64,000 nucleotides of DNA from Paracyclopina nana. Its lineage: Eukaryota; Arthropoda; Copepoda; Cyclopoida; Cyclopettidae. The notes under the pieces were generated by a model. That model was not told the DNA's origin. It worked only from the letters and a program-made list of their open reading frames with translations, and did no database searches. Each line of letters starts with the position of its first letter. Within the stretch, counting starts at the first letter, position 1. Made by a program: the position numbers and the translations under genes. The stretch covers positions 625,001 through 689,000 of the forward strand of contig JAGUCH010000008.1 in the NCBI GenBank assembly GCA_019096065.1. Reading direction: 5' to 3'. Of this stretch, positions 26,601-41,600 are shown piece after piece.

Positions 26601-29600
26601 AAAACAGGGGGGAGTTGCTTCAAGTAAATATCCTGTTGTCATAAATTATGATTTCATCACAATTTTCATGCTTTTGCAGGTAAGTTTCAAATGTGAAACT
26701 TGGGTATAAAATGGCATATAACCTGTGGTATATACTTTTATAACTGTAAGTATATATGGTATATGCAGTGTTGTACTATAATGATCTTTTGGAGCCATGG
26801 CTTTCACAATGAATTTATGGTCGAGCATTATTTGCCTATTTACTCTTTGCATGCTCACAACTATGAAGTTATGCTCGTTAAAAAGCAACTTCCTAGCTCC
26901 TTCCACAGTGGATTATTTTGCCACCATCTCAAGTGCACTAATAAAACCATTAATAACTCCTCAAATCGTGATTTTCATTCAAGTAAAAAACTGGTGACAT
27001 TCTCAAAATTCGGTTATTTGGTTGATAAGACATGCGCGTCAAAATAGTCCACTGTGCATGCTTTATTATGAGGGTGGTGGTAGTTTAATAATACATCAAC
27101 TTCAGCCTCATTTTCAGCGTTTGTACCACTTTTGTTTGTCTTTCTTGCCCTCTCCAAAACTGGGCCACAATTGCTCACTTCCACTTTTTTCGGGGCAGAC
27201 TCTAAAAAGTGCAAATATTTCTGAATTGCTATAAAAGCCTCAAGCTTTCACATTCCTTTGGTGAAACGTGAGAAATTGGCAAAGTTGGCAAATGAAGCGA
27301 GTAATTAATGACAGCAAGCTGATCTCCATGTAGCACTCACAGTGGGGTAAAATGTCCTTAAAAAAATTTGAATTTTTTTGGGGGGATATTTTTGTGCTTC
27401 CAAAGTGTGGTTTCTATTTCCTGGGAGGAGAAAAGTTTGTTTGGCTGCGCTTTTCCATGCTGAAATCGCGCTAATCTTAAAGTAGTAAGAAAGCACTTTG
27501 TGGGAGAGAACAACAACAACAACTTTTCAAGTGTTCAGAGCCTCGATTTTGCACCACAAACCATCATGGTTGTCCTTCCGCCATTTCCCATAAAAGAAAT
27601 ATGCGACAGCATAATTGCCCTCTTTCAAGGATGACAGAAACTCCCACTAACTTAGTATGCTAAGTGCTTGAGGCAAAAATGCTAGAGCTGTCAGCTCAGC
27701 GGTGTGATAACCACTAATTCCCAATATTGTGTATTTGTTTTTGTTTTGACAGACAGCTAGTAGCTTTGCTTTGCTTTGGACAGAGTGAGAAGAAGGCTCA
27801 TTATCTTCCGCGTCTTTGATCGTGACTTGGTTGCGGTTGTTATCCGTTCTTATTTACTGACGAGGTTGCGATGTCAGTAAATAAGAAGCGATAACAACCG
27901 TAACCAAGTCACGATCAAAGATGCGGAAGATAATGAGCCATTATGTGGATTTGCTGATTCAGCACCTGTTTTTTATGTGGCAATAACAGCTGCTTTGAAA
28001 AATTGTAAATTTGTGAGGCAAAAAAACCTTGAAATTTTGCATGCTTTTAAGCATGAAAACATGCAACTTCTTGAGGCAACTTTTTAAGCCAACTTTTTAA
28101 GCCAACTTTTTGAGGCAACTTTTTGAGGCAACTTTTTGAGGCAACTTTTTGAGGCAACTTTTTGAGGCAACTTCTTGTGTGAAATTCTTGAGTTAACTTC
28201 TAGAACTAACTTATTGAGTTCACTTCTTGAGGTAACTTCTTGAGGCAACTTCTTGAGGCAACTTCTTGAGGCAACTTCTTGAGGCAATTTCTTGAGGCAA
28301 CTTTTTGAGGCAACTTCTTGAGGCAACTTCTTGAGGCAACTTCTTGAGGCAACTTCTTGAGGCATCTTCCTGAGGCAACTTCTTGAGACAACTTCTTTAG
28401 GCAACTTCTTGAAGCAACTTCTTGAGGCAACTTCTTGAGGCAACTTCTTGAGGCAACGTCTTGAGGCAACTTATTGAGGCAACTTAATGTTAAACTTAAT
28501 GAGTCAACTTATGAAGGTAACTTTTTGAAGCAACTTTCTAAGGCTACTTTCAGAGGCAATTTTTTGAGGCATCTTCTACAAGCAACGTTTTGAGGCAACT
28601 TATTGAAGCAGCTTCCTGAGACAACTTGGAAATTTGATTCAGTAATTTTGAGTCAATTCTTAGGCAAAATCGTGAGCTTGATTTGTTGTTTGTTCGGTAC
28701 TTGAATAGTCCATTTAGTCAATCTCAACCAAAATAGGTGGCCTTAAAAGCAATGCATGAATTTGCAATGAGTCTTATGCTACGCAATTGCTTTTTTCCAA
28801 AGCTTCAAATCTACTCTGCAAAGTACACCATGAAATATGAAATACTTTTGAAAGCAGTATTCCTTAAAAGAAGATCCCTGAAAATAGGCAAAATCAACAG
28901 TTTCTGTGGGATATTCAAATTTTTCTTCCTTATTTGCAAATTCAATTTGACATCCTTCGTCTCACATGCAAGTTGATGACTCTGCTGCTATGCTACACTT
29001 TTGGGTGGAAGGATTTTCTGCGAAAGTAGTAGGAATTCAATTTGTTGTGATGTATGCCATTCTATCAGTTTTCATTCTCCGGAACACATGCTCAACTAGT
29101 ACATGGTACAAACCAGCACTTTTGGAATATTATGCAACATCTTGGCATAGAGCATCGATCATCAAAAAAAGTACGATGAAGAAAGCATTGATAGTAGCAT
29201 CGACTGCTTCAAATTGGTATTTTATGTTCAACCGAGAAATGGAAAAATTGGGCCCAGCTCAGCTGAGAAACCAGGAGGTAATTGTAACATAATGAGTTGA
29301 AATGAGAGTTCCATGAAAGCAGTTACCAACCTAGGAAACACGACTTTTTTCAGTTTGCCTCTGAAATACAATTATGCGTGAGACAGGCAAATGTCTGCAT
29401 ACAAACTGGCTAATTTCAGCTGAGCTACGAAGAAGAATGCGCAAAACAAGGTATTAATTGTAAGAGTTGTATTGCTAGCACAATTTCCCTCAAGTGACGC
29501 AGGGGAATTTCAAGGCCATATTGCAATATGCTAGGGGCGTCGATTTCCGGAAACTCTGAAAGCTACAACATAAAAATTGGAAATTGGGAAAACTTTCGAT

Positions 29601-32600
29601 TCATGTATACCATGTATACAACCAGTTTCAGCAACAGTATCTCTTTCGCTATCATCAAAAAAAACCTGCTAAAAATCGTATTTCCTAGGTTGGTTGCTGC
29701 TTTTCAATTTTCATCATTTCAACTCATGTGAGCACAATTCCCTCATGATTTACTCGCATAGCTTTCCTCATTTAGTCCATTTCATGGTTTTACATCAAAA
29801 CACAATTTCAAAAGGACGTCAATTCCACAGCAGCGTCATTTTGTTCATTATGCTGTTTCTTTTATCTTCAAAAGATGAATTAAGGCAACAACTTCTTGAA
29901 AGGCTTTTTCAAGCAACTTCATGAAAAGCTCATGGAAAGCCATCTGGAAAATCAGCTTGTTGAGTTATCGAGGAATTTTCCTGCCCTAACAGCATAACTG
30001 TGTGAGTTGTAATAAAGTTCCTGTGCAAAGGCACTATATTTCAAATGTGGCTATTTGAATTCACTATGCATCTCACATTCGTGTGCAGAACAGTGTACAC
30101 ATGACAATATACCTCGATCCAGCCACATACTACTACTACTACAACTGGAGAAAATGGTGACAAAAAACCAGGACACCAACTATAATTATGAGTTATGTTC
30201 TCGCACTTGGTGAAACGAAATTGCCAGCAAATGTGTGCTTTCAAACTGCAATATTTCATATAGGTGCTATAATAATGGAACACTAGTTTTGGTGGATTTC
30301 AAGAATTGTATCCATTTGTATTACATGATTGGCATTTGGGATGAGATGATATGATTTGAAGCAATTGTAGTCTGATCACTCGTCACTCGTTACTTTGAGT
30401 AACTTGTGCCTCGACATAGGGTCAATTGTAAAATAAGGCTCACACAATAGCATGTATAGAGGATTATAAACACTGTCTTAATGTAGCTTGTAACTATCAG
30501 TATGTTCATTTTTAGGCTATCTCGTGACTTTTGACTCACCCTATGTGTTTTTCCGCTTGTAACTTTTAGCTCATGCTCATAACTTTTTTTTTATTTACTC
30601 GTCACTTTTGGCTCATATTTTTTACTTTGTGACTGACTCGCGTATTCTTGCTAAATCATGACGTTTGGCTCAATATTCACTGTTGGCTAACTAGCGACTT
30701 TTGGCTCACTAGTGATTTTTTTCTCACTAGCGACTTTTGGCTCACTAGTGACTTTTGGCTCACTAGCGACTTTTGGCTCACTAGCGACTTTTGGCTCACT
30801 AGCGACTTTTGGCTCACTAGCGACTTTTGGCTCACTAGCAACTTTTGGCTCACTAGCGACTTTTGGCTCACTAGCGACTTTTGGCTTACTAGCAACATTT
30901 GGCTCACTAGCGACTTTTGGCTCACTAGCGACTTTTGGCTCACTAGCGACTTTTGGCTCACTTGCGGATTGAGGCTCACTCTCACCTTCTTGGCTCGCTC
31001 TTCCATTTTGGCTCACTCTTCGTTTTGGCTCACTCTGCACTATTGGCTTTTGGCTCACTTGAAACTTTTAGATCAAAATTTAATTTTGGTTCAATCTTTA
31101 TTTTGGCTCACTAGTGGCTCTTGGCTCACGCTCAATACGTTTTGGCTCACTCATTAATTTTGGCTCACTAATTAGCTAAACTCAATAGGTTTTGGCTCCC
31201 TCTTAACGTTTGGTTCACTCTCCACTGTTGGCTGACTCATTAATTTAAGCTCACTCATTCAGCAAACTCTTCAGACTCACTAGCAACTTAAGGCTGACTT
31301 GCGACTTTTAACTCACTCTTCATTATGGGCTCACCCTTTACTTTTGACTCTCTGGTGGCTTTTGGCTTTGTTTGTTTTGTGGGTTTGGGCTTACTCTTCA
31401 CTTATGGCTCACTCGGTACTTTTGGCTCACTCTTCTATTTTTGCTCACTCTTTACTTTTGGCTCACTAGTGGCTTTTTTCCTGACATTTGGCTCACTCAT
31501 GACTTTTGGCTAACTTAATCAGGTTTGACTCACTCGCATTCATGGCAATTATCACTCGTCACTTGTCCTCACTAGATTGAGCCACTATCAGTCAATCTTG
31601 ACTAGTGCTGAGTCAAGGCCTTCTTTCATTCCACTGTAGCATGCCGCAAAGCTCAATATTTGGCCTTGGTTGGCCTTGCCACTCAAGTTAGGCTAGTTAG
31701 AGGTCTTTCTTGTGCATGTCGAGTAGCAGTTTAGGTTTCCCATACTTCTCATCCATTTTGAAAAAGTACTACATAGTACATGTTTATGCCAGTGTAGTTA
31801 AGAAAGACTGATAAGCCTTGGAAATGAAGGGAAATTCAACTTTTGGTCTCAATTAGAAAGCCCCTCAAATAGGAGCAATTATCTACCCAACAAAACCGAC
31901 CCAACAAGGCTTAAAGGCCTTAATTTTGAGTGATTTGGATTTGACCTCCCATGGGAAATGTTGAATTGCTTCCATTTTACTAATTTAAGGTAACTTTATT
32001 TTGGCCTTTTTGGCCTCTTTTGGTAACATATTGCAACCTTATAAACTGCTTAAAAGGTAATTCATTACTTTGACTTTTTTCAGCCTCTTTGGCCTTTAAT
32101 TGCCTTTAGTGGCCTTTCTTGTTTTATTTTGGCCTTTCTTGGCTTTCCTGGCCTTTTTTATCTTAGTTACTTTTGAGAATGCAATCATTCATATTATTAA
32201 CACATTAACCTATTAATAATTAAGGAATTTGGCCTTTTTGGCCTTTTTGGTCTTTTTGGCCTTTATGAACTTTTGGACTTTTGGACTGTCATAGAATCAA
32301 ATAAACTTTGCTAATGTATAGGTAATTTTGACTTTAATGCCTTTTTGGCCTTTTTTGGCCTTTTGGTCTTTTTGTTAGTGAAATGGATCGACCTTATTGA
32401 TAGCAAAGTTGGCTTCCACGTATATAAGTAGAACGTAGGCCACAACAAAAGTGCTAGCAATGCCAGAGTAGGAAATGGAGGCCATTTTACAACCCCCCGC
32501 GCACGCAAAAAGCAAGAACTTTTTTGACAGAACAAAATATAGCAGAGCATCATTTTTTGCGGTGTGTAACAACAGCAAAACGGCCGTAAATCTGTCCTTC

Positions 32601-35600
32601 AGGTTCAGCAATTTCTGCTTTATTGTGAAAAAGGAGAGAGACATTTTTGGCCCATTTGTGTACACTTGTTCTGGTAGCGCTGCTAGCTCAGCAAACTGGG
32701 CCCTCTTTTTTGCACTTCCTTTTTGGGTATCTCATCAATCTGTCAAGACGTTTTCAACATGGCCGAACTATGCTGTATAAAGGTAGAGAAGAACATTATT
32801 TTCTCCTATAAAGTATAATCACACTGTGAGGGAAAGTGCCAAAAGAGTTCCACTTTTTATAATGACGAAAATTGTAAAGTGGGTTATGCTAATTTGTGTT
32901 TTCTTTCCTTTGCAATTTTGTATTTAGTTTAATAGCAAAAAAGCTGTTTTTTTGAAATCTTGCAGTTTTTTTAAGATCCTGAGAAAGTCAGCAGAGTTGA
33001 TATTAAACAGATATGCATAATAACAGATTTGCACATTTGCAGTTTGAGTAGCAGTTTTGTTTCAGTTTTTGCAAAATAGCTTTGCTTTATTGTAATTAAG
33101 CGTGTCAGCGATGTAGCAAAAATTAGCAAATTACTCAATTTAGCTGCAATTAAACTGTTTTCAGAAACATATGTTTTGAAGAAATAGCAGAGTATTTGCA
33201 CTTTTACAGTATTGCACCAATACAGATTTCCAACTATACAGATGTGTACTTTTACAGATTTGCACTTTTACAGATTTGCACTTTTACAGATTGCACTTTT
33301 ACAGATTTGCACTTTTACAGATTTGCACTCTAGCAGATTTGTATAGATTTGCACTTTTACAGATTGCACTTTTACAGAATTGCACTTTTACAGATTGCAC
33401 TTTTAAATATTGCACATTTTCTCAGTAATTACATCGTAACATAGTACAAATGTATTTTTTCCAAACTTTCCGCCATTTGTCCCCAAGTCCTTTGTAATCT
33501 TCTTCACAAACAAATTGTGCTACTGTGCGCGCTATGTGAAAGAAAAGGCATTCAGTGTTATCCCATGGGCCTGGAAAGGACTTCCCTTGGGACTTTATTC
33601 GACAGAGTTTTCTTCTTCTTCTTTACTTCCTTGCTAGAGTAAAAGATGAAGCACCTACCGCAGCAGATGTAATTATGCCTAATTAGGCATAAAATCCAAT
33701 TAATTAAATGAATGCAGCAGCCACAACAATAACAATAATGACTCAGCAAAAATAACTTTTTCACAGCAACTGCATTATTCTGCATTATAAAGTTTTTAAT
33801 TGTGCCTCTTTTTATGGGTACTACGCATTTGCATTTCTGAGCAATTATACACATAATACAGAGATTACACCCAAGTATTGCAGATGTATCTATCAATGTA
33901 AGATACATTTGTCATGGCCCTAAATACAGCAGTGCTAAGTGTCTGCACTGCCCAAAGGAGGAAAAAGGGAAGCAAATGCGGCTCGGTACGTACATCACTT
34001 TTTGAATTTTAAGAGAAAAAAGTAATGCTCCAAATATGAGCCTTTTTTGCAAGCAAAATTAGCTTTTTGCTAGTTTTTGCTAAAACAGCTAGTCTTTGAG
34101 CTTTTTGAGTAACTTCAAAAAAAAGAAAAAGGCTTGTTCCCTCTCATCCAAAATGCAAATCTCCTCATTTTCTTTTTCATATCTATTTTTATATAGAAAT
34201 TGACTAATTTGAAATAGTACTTTAAAAGAAATAGTGATTAGAAATGAGCCCTTGTATAAAAAATGGAAGCTACATTTCCTTTAATCAGAAAAATGAATTT
34301 AAACAATTAGAAAACCTGTGCAAGCATGAGCCTTTTCTCATGCACAAATTGAATTCGAACCATAAAATTGATATTTTGCTCACTATATTCAGTTCTGATT
34401 CCAAAATACGTTTCGCCGCATTGAACTTATTCAAAAAAGCGCAACTCCAAAAAAGCGGCGCAGGAATGAGCCTCTCCTACCACAAAAGAAGGAGGCGAAG
34501 CATATTTCCACTTGAAAAAAGCAGCTCTTTGAACTTTTTGATACATAAAACCAACGAGAGAATGAGAAGAAAGCTCCCGTCACTTTTCGGGAATTTTATG
34601 TATGGGATTCGCGAGGAGCACAAAAAATGTTCATTCATCAAGTCCCTTGGGATGAATTTTATCGAGCTTTCCCCTTATCCAATCACATGGTGAAAATCAG
34701 GGGACTTCCCCAGCTCTCATTGAAGCAGCCGCAGAAAAGGCCCAATTTGGCCCAAATAAGGCCACAGTGAGAGCAGGTGTGAAGAACGGCCACTTTATTC
34801 ACTTTTTATCTCGGAAAACGCCATCATAAAAAAGTGCATTTTTTTATAAGTGAGTTTTGCTTCCTGCCTTGGCTACTCATGCACAGTGGATTATTTAGGC
34901 GCGCATTCTGAATTTGTAGAAGATTTTTAATTTTGGTCAATTTGTAAAAAAATGCAATCGAAATATGCGCGTTTGGGCATCAATTTGCCCACTGTGGAAC
35001 GCACAATGGATTATTTTAAATGCTTTCTTTGAAGATTTTTAATTTTGGGCAAGATGTAAAATAAACTTTTTTGCTTTCGAATTATGTGCGTACGAGCATC
35101 GAAATACCCCACTGTGGAACGCACTGTGGATTATTTTAAATACTTTCATTGAATATTTATAATTTTATTTTAGTTGTAAAAGCTTTTTTGCTTTCGAATT
35201 ATGAGAGTCTGAACATCGAAATTGTGCATTTTGGCATGCACAGTGGATTATTTTTGCGCGCATTCTAAAATCCTAAAAAAAGGTTATATTTTCAAGAAAT
35301 CATTATTTTGATTTATAGAATTATTGGCAGTTTCCGATAAATGAGAGTCTCAAAGTCGAAATTGCCCACTGTGGAATGCACTGTGGATTATTTTACTGGT
35401 TATATATTAATGTATTCATGCCATTTTTATAATAGCTAGTACGCAATTTTGTGTTTCCGAATGACTTATCTTGAATAAAAATAAGATCAAGGAAGCAGTA
35501 AATCAATCCACTGTGCACATGTATTCTGTGAAATCCAAGATGTATTCCTTTTTCTTTGGTGGTGAAAAATGAAGGTAAAGGAGGAACAATTTGTCAATTA

Positions 35601-38600
35601 TTAACGACAGTCCGCAGATGTATTTTCCAGAATAGCAAAAAAGCCGCCAAATATTTGGGTTTTTGCACATAGGGCGCTTGACCCGCATGTTGGAAATTGT
35701 ATTTTGTTATTTAAATTCAAATTAAATTAAATTCAAAATAAATCATATTGTGCGTGGTGAAATAATCCACTGTGCTCGGATACATAAGTATATCGGGCAG
35801 AATGTATGTATTTTTCAGAGTCAAGGTCCGAATACATTTGGCATCAAAGAATATGTATCCGCCTTCAGGTGCACAGTGTACAACAAATGATACATTTCTT
35901 GCAATATGTATCCGAATACATTCCGTGGTATCTTAAATCCATTGCCCAATTTTGACGTGAAAAAGCGCAAAATACATCAGTGTATTCACAGATACTACAG
36001 TTATTTCACGAATAGTACGCTCTTCTTTATATCTGTAATTTGCCTCATTAGCCCTTTTTTTGACCTGAAGCCAATTTGTATTCATTAATTTTATATGTAT
36101 TTCGTTCACAAAAAGAGAGAGTTTCATTCATAAAAGAAAATGTACTATGAACAAAAAAAAAAGAGTCTGAACCTTAAAAACAGGTAGATTAGTACACTTT
36201 TTTATGAACCACTCTTTGGTATTGCAGTCTCTTATTTTCACCCTACTAATTGCCGCTTTTGGCTGCTTATTTGCTACAGCTGAAAAGTGCACAAAGCATT
36301 TTTCCAATGCATACCATTTTCTGCGCCATTTCCCGCCCTTTTCCACTGCTATAAGCTGCGCTAATTCACATTTTGCAGATACTAAAAAATATTTTGACCC
36401 CAGAGGGACACAACTTATAAAGTAAGTAAGTGGATAATTGCGGTTTAACCAGCTCTCATTTAACACTTTTCCTTTTGTGGGTGACAATTGCTTTTTTTAC
36501 ACTCACGCCCAAGCAATCATACTTTATGTTTTAAGCTGGGATCAATAAAATGAGGGAATGCAAAATTCATAAATACTCAAGAAAATCAATATAGCCGTAA
36601 TGTTATGAAGGACCTTCAAAGCTGTTAGCAAAAGTGAAAAATGCAAATAATGTGGGTGAAAATGGCCAGGCAAGGTTTCAAAATTAGGCTTTTTACCATA
36701 CTATTTGGTCTTTGTTGCGTACATGAAAAGTGAGCTTTCTTCTATTCAATGAACAAAGGTAAGCCCAAAATTGGCCTTCTTTCAGCCCAAATTATGTAAA
36801 TTGGGCATGCAGCTCAACCACAAGCAGAACTATTTTCATTTTCTCGCCTTCCAGACGGTTCATGGCGCCGGAAAAACCGTTGGGCTGCCCTGGCGCCAGC
36901 CTGGCAAAAATCCGTTAGGTCCGTTACTCCCATGTCTAGACATTTTGGCGCCTTCGCTACTAATTCCCTTTACATGCTTGTATTTACTTGCGCATTTCAA
37001 ATACAGAAATACAGCAGTATTCAAAATGCACATAGAAACAATTGTAGCCGATAAACCGATGGAAAAAGCATTTTTTTTCTGGCTGAAAATAGCGTAGTGT
37101 CCTAAATGTCTCCATTGCATTCAAGTCATGCCTATTACGGGTCAAGGCTTTTTTCCAATACAAATGGTATAAAGTGGGACACACGGCGCTGCTAATGATG
37201 ACACAGTGTGGATACATCATAGTATTATTCAGATATTTGGGCGTGCTTAAGGGATAATTAGTCTAATGATCATTCTAACCATATATGCACAGTATATTGA
37301 CACTTTTCTGCTATGAATAATTAATATTGACATTTTCCTATTTATTCTCTTTTCAGGTAAGCTTGCTGCAATGACATTTTGAGGCTAAAAATACAAGTTC
37401 AATCTTCTTGTAAACTTCCAAAAAGTGCATTTTAGTTGAGATAATTCTAGTGCTTTGCAGCTTAGTGTCACTTTTGACCATTATAATAGTAGGAGAGCTT
37501 GACCAAGTTAAAATGGCTCAGTTCATCTGAGCACAAAAATGCACCTTAAAAGTGCATAACAGCTCTTATAAATGAACTGGCCCTTTTAAAGTGTATATGT
37601 ACTATATAACAAAGTGCATTACAGATAAGAAAGTGCAGCTTGAAGCTTGCCCTTCAACCCTCAGCCATAAACGTCCCATGGGACTTATCTGGACAATTCT
37701 GGTATACTATAATATTTACCAAAAAGCAGTATATACCATCTGGTAATCTTATGCTTCTATTCATAGAGATAACTTGTTGGTCAGCCTGTATGGCACCATA
37801 ATTAATTACACCTCATTTGGTGTGGCCCTAATTACAATTTGGAGAGCCAATAAATTAATATTCCTAATTTGTAAGCAGCAGCCACATGGGAATATATTCT
37901 TCCATTTCCACTACTGCTGTGCTGAAGAAGGAGGAGGAGGTGCTTTCATATTTTTGGCACAGATTTCTGTTTGTGCTGCATGGTGGTACACACATTTCCT
38001 AACTTCAGTGCACAGTGGGGTAAGGGATGGGTGAAAAAGGGCACCAGTTTGGAATCGAGCATGAGGCTTATGCAAATATTCAAAAAATGTCCTATCAGGC
38101 AGAACTGCATCGCCTCTTCCTGAATTCGTTTCCGTCCGCTCAAAAATGCCACATCGAGAAAATCAGCACCTCTGGATATCATAATGTGAAATTGATCGAT
38201 TTGCAAGTTAAAAATGAAAAAAAAACAACGTTTTAGCGCAGAATTCAAAAATTAATTGAAATCAGTTTTTAATGAATTTACATCATGAAGTTTTGTTCTG
38301 AGCATGATGTATTTCACACTCTTCAAAACTGAACAACAAGCGTGAAACCTAGCTCAGAAATGTATCGATGTATTGATTATGAAGGTGGAAAAGTTACACC
38401 TTTGAGCTAGGATCCGCCCTTGTCATTTAGTTTTGAAGAGTGTCCAAGTCATCATGCTCAGTTTCGTACTTCATGATGTAATTACATGCAAAGCTGATAC
38501 CAATTTTTTCAAAATTCAGAAATACGCTACGAACGCAGCAAAGCTGATGATATCGAGCTGTAGCATTGTATACTAAAGGATTTATGGCCTTTTCGAAATA

Positions 38601-41600
38601 AAAGTAGACTTCTCCTTTTTTCGTCGACTGTTTGACAGTGGAGTATATAGAAGTAGTGCATCAGTAGCAAAAAACAGTTTTTCACTATACGCTGCCACTT
38701 TCTATAGGATGTATCCCTTAGAGCTATTTCCACTCTGCTTTCGGACCTGTAATTATGGTAAACTTTTACCCTACCACATATTCCAGAACAGCCATGTATC
38801 TTGTGGGTAAATGACTCTCTGAGGAATTGACACAAAGTGTAAAAAGCCATAAAGCACCTGAGACAATTAGGCAAGGGGAGCTAGCGCAAAAAGTAGTCAA
38901 CAAGTCATCTGTGAAAAAGCCTTTTTCCATCTTGGTGCTGAAGCAAAAAAAGCAAAAAGTAACTTGTGCAAAGCACCATTTGAAGGCTTTTCTCAACAAC
39001 ATCAAAACATGGATAAAATTGAGCAACAAATGTGCAAAAATTACACTGTGTAATAATAATTGGTGGAATATACTGCACTTTGTGGAAGATTACATAATTT
39101 TCTCTCACAGAATACTTCCATAATAGCATTCATGATGAAAAAGGTGCTTATGCAAATGGCTTGAAGTGAAATACATGGGAAAAAAGACCATGGGGATTTA
39201 TTTTTCCTGCTAGCAGGCTTCATTTTTTCGTCTAGTATAAAGTATCTTTGATTTTCTAAAGCTTAAAGTTTATAGGGTAAATTGCAAAAAGTCAACAAAA
39301 TTATTCAGCTTGGATCATTTCCTCTAACCAGCAAGGAATAATGGAAGGCGATTCTGCATGAAAGAAGCTCGCAAATCGACTTCCAGCTCACACTGAGAAA
39401 AGCCCGTAGCAAAAAATCAAATCCTATTGGTCAATTCAGGGCTTCTTGGCGCCAACGGATAAAAGCCGTTGGTCAAAGTCTAGACTCGGCGGCGCCAAGC
39501 CGATCGGTTTTATCAACTGGCGCCAGAAAAACCGTTGGGATTCCTGTCTAGACTTTCTGGCGCCTCAGTGTCCCAGTGTGGCCAGACAAGCCATCTAGGC
39601 TTTGAGGAGCTTCATATCCACTCCAAATGGTGGCCAATTTATCTCTTGTGTGTGGTTACAGTTGCAAAAATGCAAATTTCCCTCCCATTGCTCTTTGAGC
39701 AGCCAACCAATTTTGGGTATTTTTGCCTGGCTGAAAACTATTTTTTTGGCCATAAGAAAAAAATGACTTTTGCTTGGCTTTTTTAAGTTGGTGGAGTGGC
39801 AGAGTTAATCTTTTGGAAAGCATTTGCAGTGTCCACCCAAAAGAAGAAGAAGATGAAGAAGTGGAACCAGTTGAGCGTGGATGACCTCAGATGAAGAGAA
39901 GAATGCCAAAACCTGCCAAATATATCTCTTCTTATGACTTGTCAATATTGTGCTCATTTTGAGGCTGCCACATTACATCAGAGAAAAAGGGGGGAGAAAA
40001 AGGCTATTTTTGCTGAGCCAAAATACACAGTGGCTGAAAACGGGCTACTTTTGGCCTTTTTGGGGTCATTGCCTCCCCAGAGTGATTGAAAAATGGCTTT
40101 GGATAACCTTTTGGCTGTGGGTTGGTGGGGGAAACTTTTGGGGTCTTTTATGGGAAGAAAATTAAGTGGTGCTCTATGTAGTATAAAGGCTATTTAGGTT
40201 AAAGTTGGATTTAGCCAAATAAATAGGTCTAATTTCGCGCAGGATTTGAGCACATGTTCCACTAAAAGATTATTTGCCGGAAATTAGAGCAGCAGCAGCA
40301 GAATTTCCGCAAAATCAGCGAAGCTTCATTAACTTTACGTGCTATAATATGGCTAAATACAGTAAAATTCAGTGAATACATTTTTCTTTAGATCAATACT
40401 GACTTGAAATACTTGTGCATATAAAAAGAATCAGTTTAAAGGTATTTTAATATACATTTCAAAATGAATTGAATTTGGAGAATTTGCACAAAATACATTC
40501 AAACAAGATACTTGTACATTTTATCAAATGTATTTTGTAGCCAGGTTACTTAAAAGAAAAAATAAATGTACTGTTTTGCAAATAAACAAGTGTATTTTGC
40601 AATCATCCTTAAGTATTCACAACCTAAGTATCTAAATACAGCAAATTGTTCGAAATACATCAGTGTATTAAAAAATACAATAGCTCATCTATCTTTGATG
40701 ATATCTTTTTTTAATTCCCTATTTCCAAATTGTATAAAACGATGTCATTTTGCTTGAGAAATGCTACCAATTTTAGCATGAATTTTTCAATGATGCCAGT
40801 TAGGTGTCCAAGGCCGGGCTCGGCGCTTTGCAGCCTTGGATGATTTGAGCGGATCATCACTGAACCCAATCTGACTTAAATCAAAAAGTACTTTAACCTG
40901 CACAGCGTGTAATTTGCTTATAAATAAAAAACAATTTAGAAAATAGATGCAAAAGTAAAGTCTGAGCCAAAAAAAACCCGCCTTCACCAGCAGCTCGCTC
41001 CGCTCGGCTCAAATTAAAATGTATTCCGGGCGGAATTTTTCCGTCCTTATGAAAAAGCTCTGAGGCCTTGGAAGTATGCAGCAAAGTAATGCTCCAACTT
41101 TAGCCCGGTTCCAACACGGGATATCAGCATAGTGCAGTGCGGTAAACCAGTTAAGTCAGGTCGAGCTGAGCGCGCGAGCTAGCTGTGACCTGACTATGCT
41201 AAAAAGTCAAGTTACGTCTCTTGACTATGCTGATTTACCATGTTGGAACCGGGCTTTTTTCTCTCAAGATGACGTGCTTTGCCTGCTGACAAAGTAATGA
41301 AGGGAAATATCAATCTATCAAAGTAAAAATAAAGGGTGATTCTCAAAAAGCAAGAGTAGTAGACTACTTTTCCTCTTTTCTCTGCAAAGTCAGCAAATCC
41401 CCTCCAATCGCTCAACTTTTGCAGAGCAAAGTCGTCAAAACTGCCTGTCAAGACCTCAAATGCTTTGAATGAGTACCAAAAGCATGCACAGTGGGGTAAA
41501 ATGTTATGGCAGAAAAACAGTGCAGTTTTATGGCTCCTTTCTTTTATGCTCATTTTTTTTTCTGGGCAGCTAGCTGTAAAAATTCCACAGAAAGGCTCTG

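Noticed and set aside
28084..28469. 119- and 87-codon minus-strand ORFs with LPQEVASRSCLKK-type repeats
   Set aside because: They are translations of the 13-bp minisatellite in two frames and no independent coding evidence exists.
30648..31157. 169-codon ORF of LTSDFW repeats and two minus-strand ORFs over the same DNA
   Set aside because: The 18-bp tandem unit keeps several frames on both strands open at once; there is no start context, splice signal or domain.
34244..34693. 149-codon ORF in beat intron 1
   Set aside because: Longest non-repetitive ORF in the intron, but it has no recognisable domain, is rich in A/T-ending codons and contains recurring atgagcc words; not supported as a gene.
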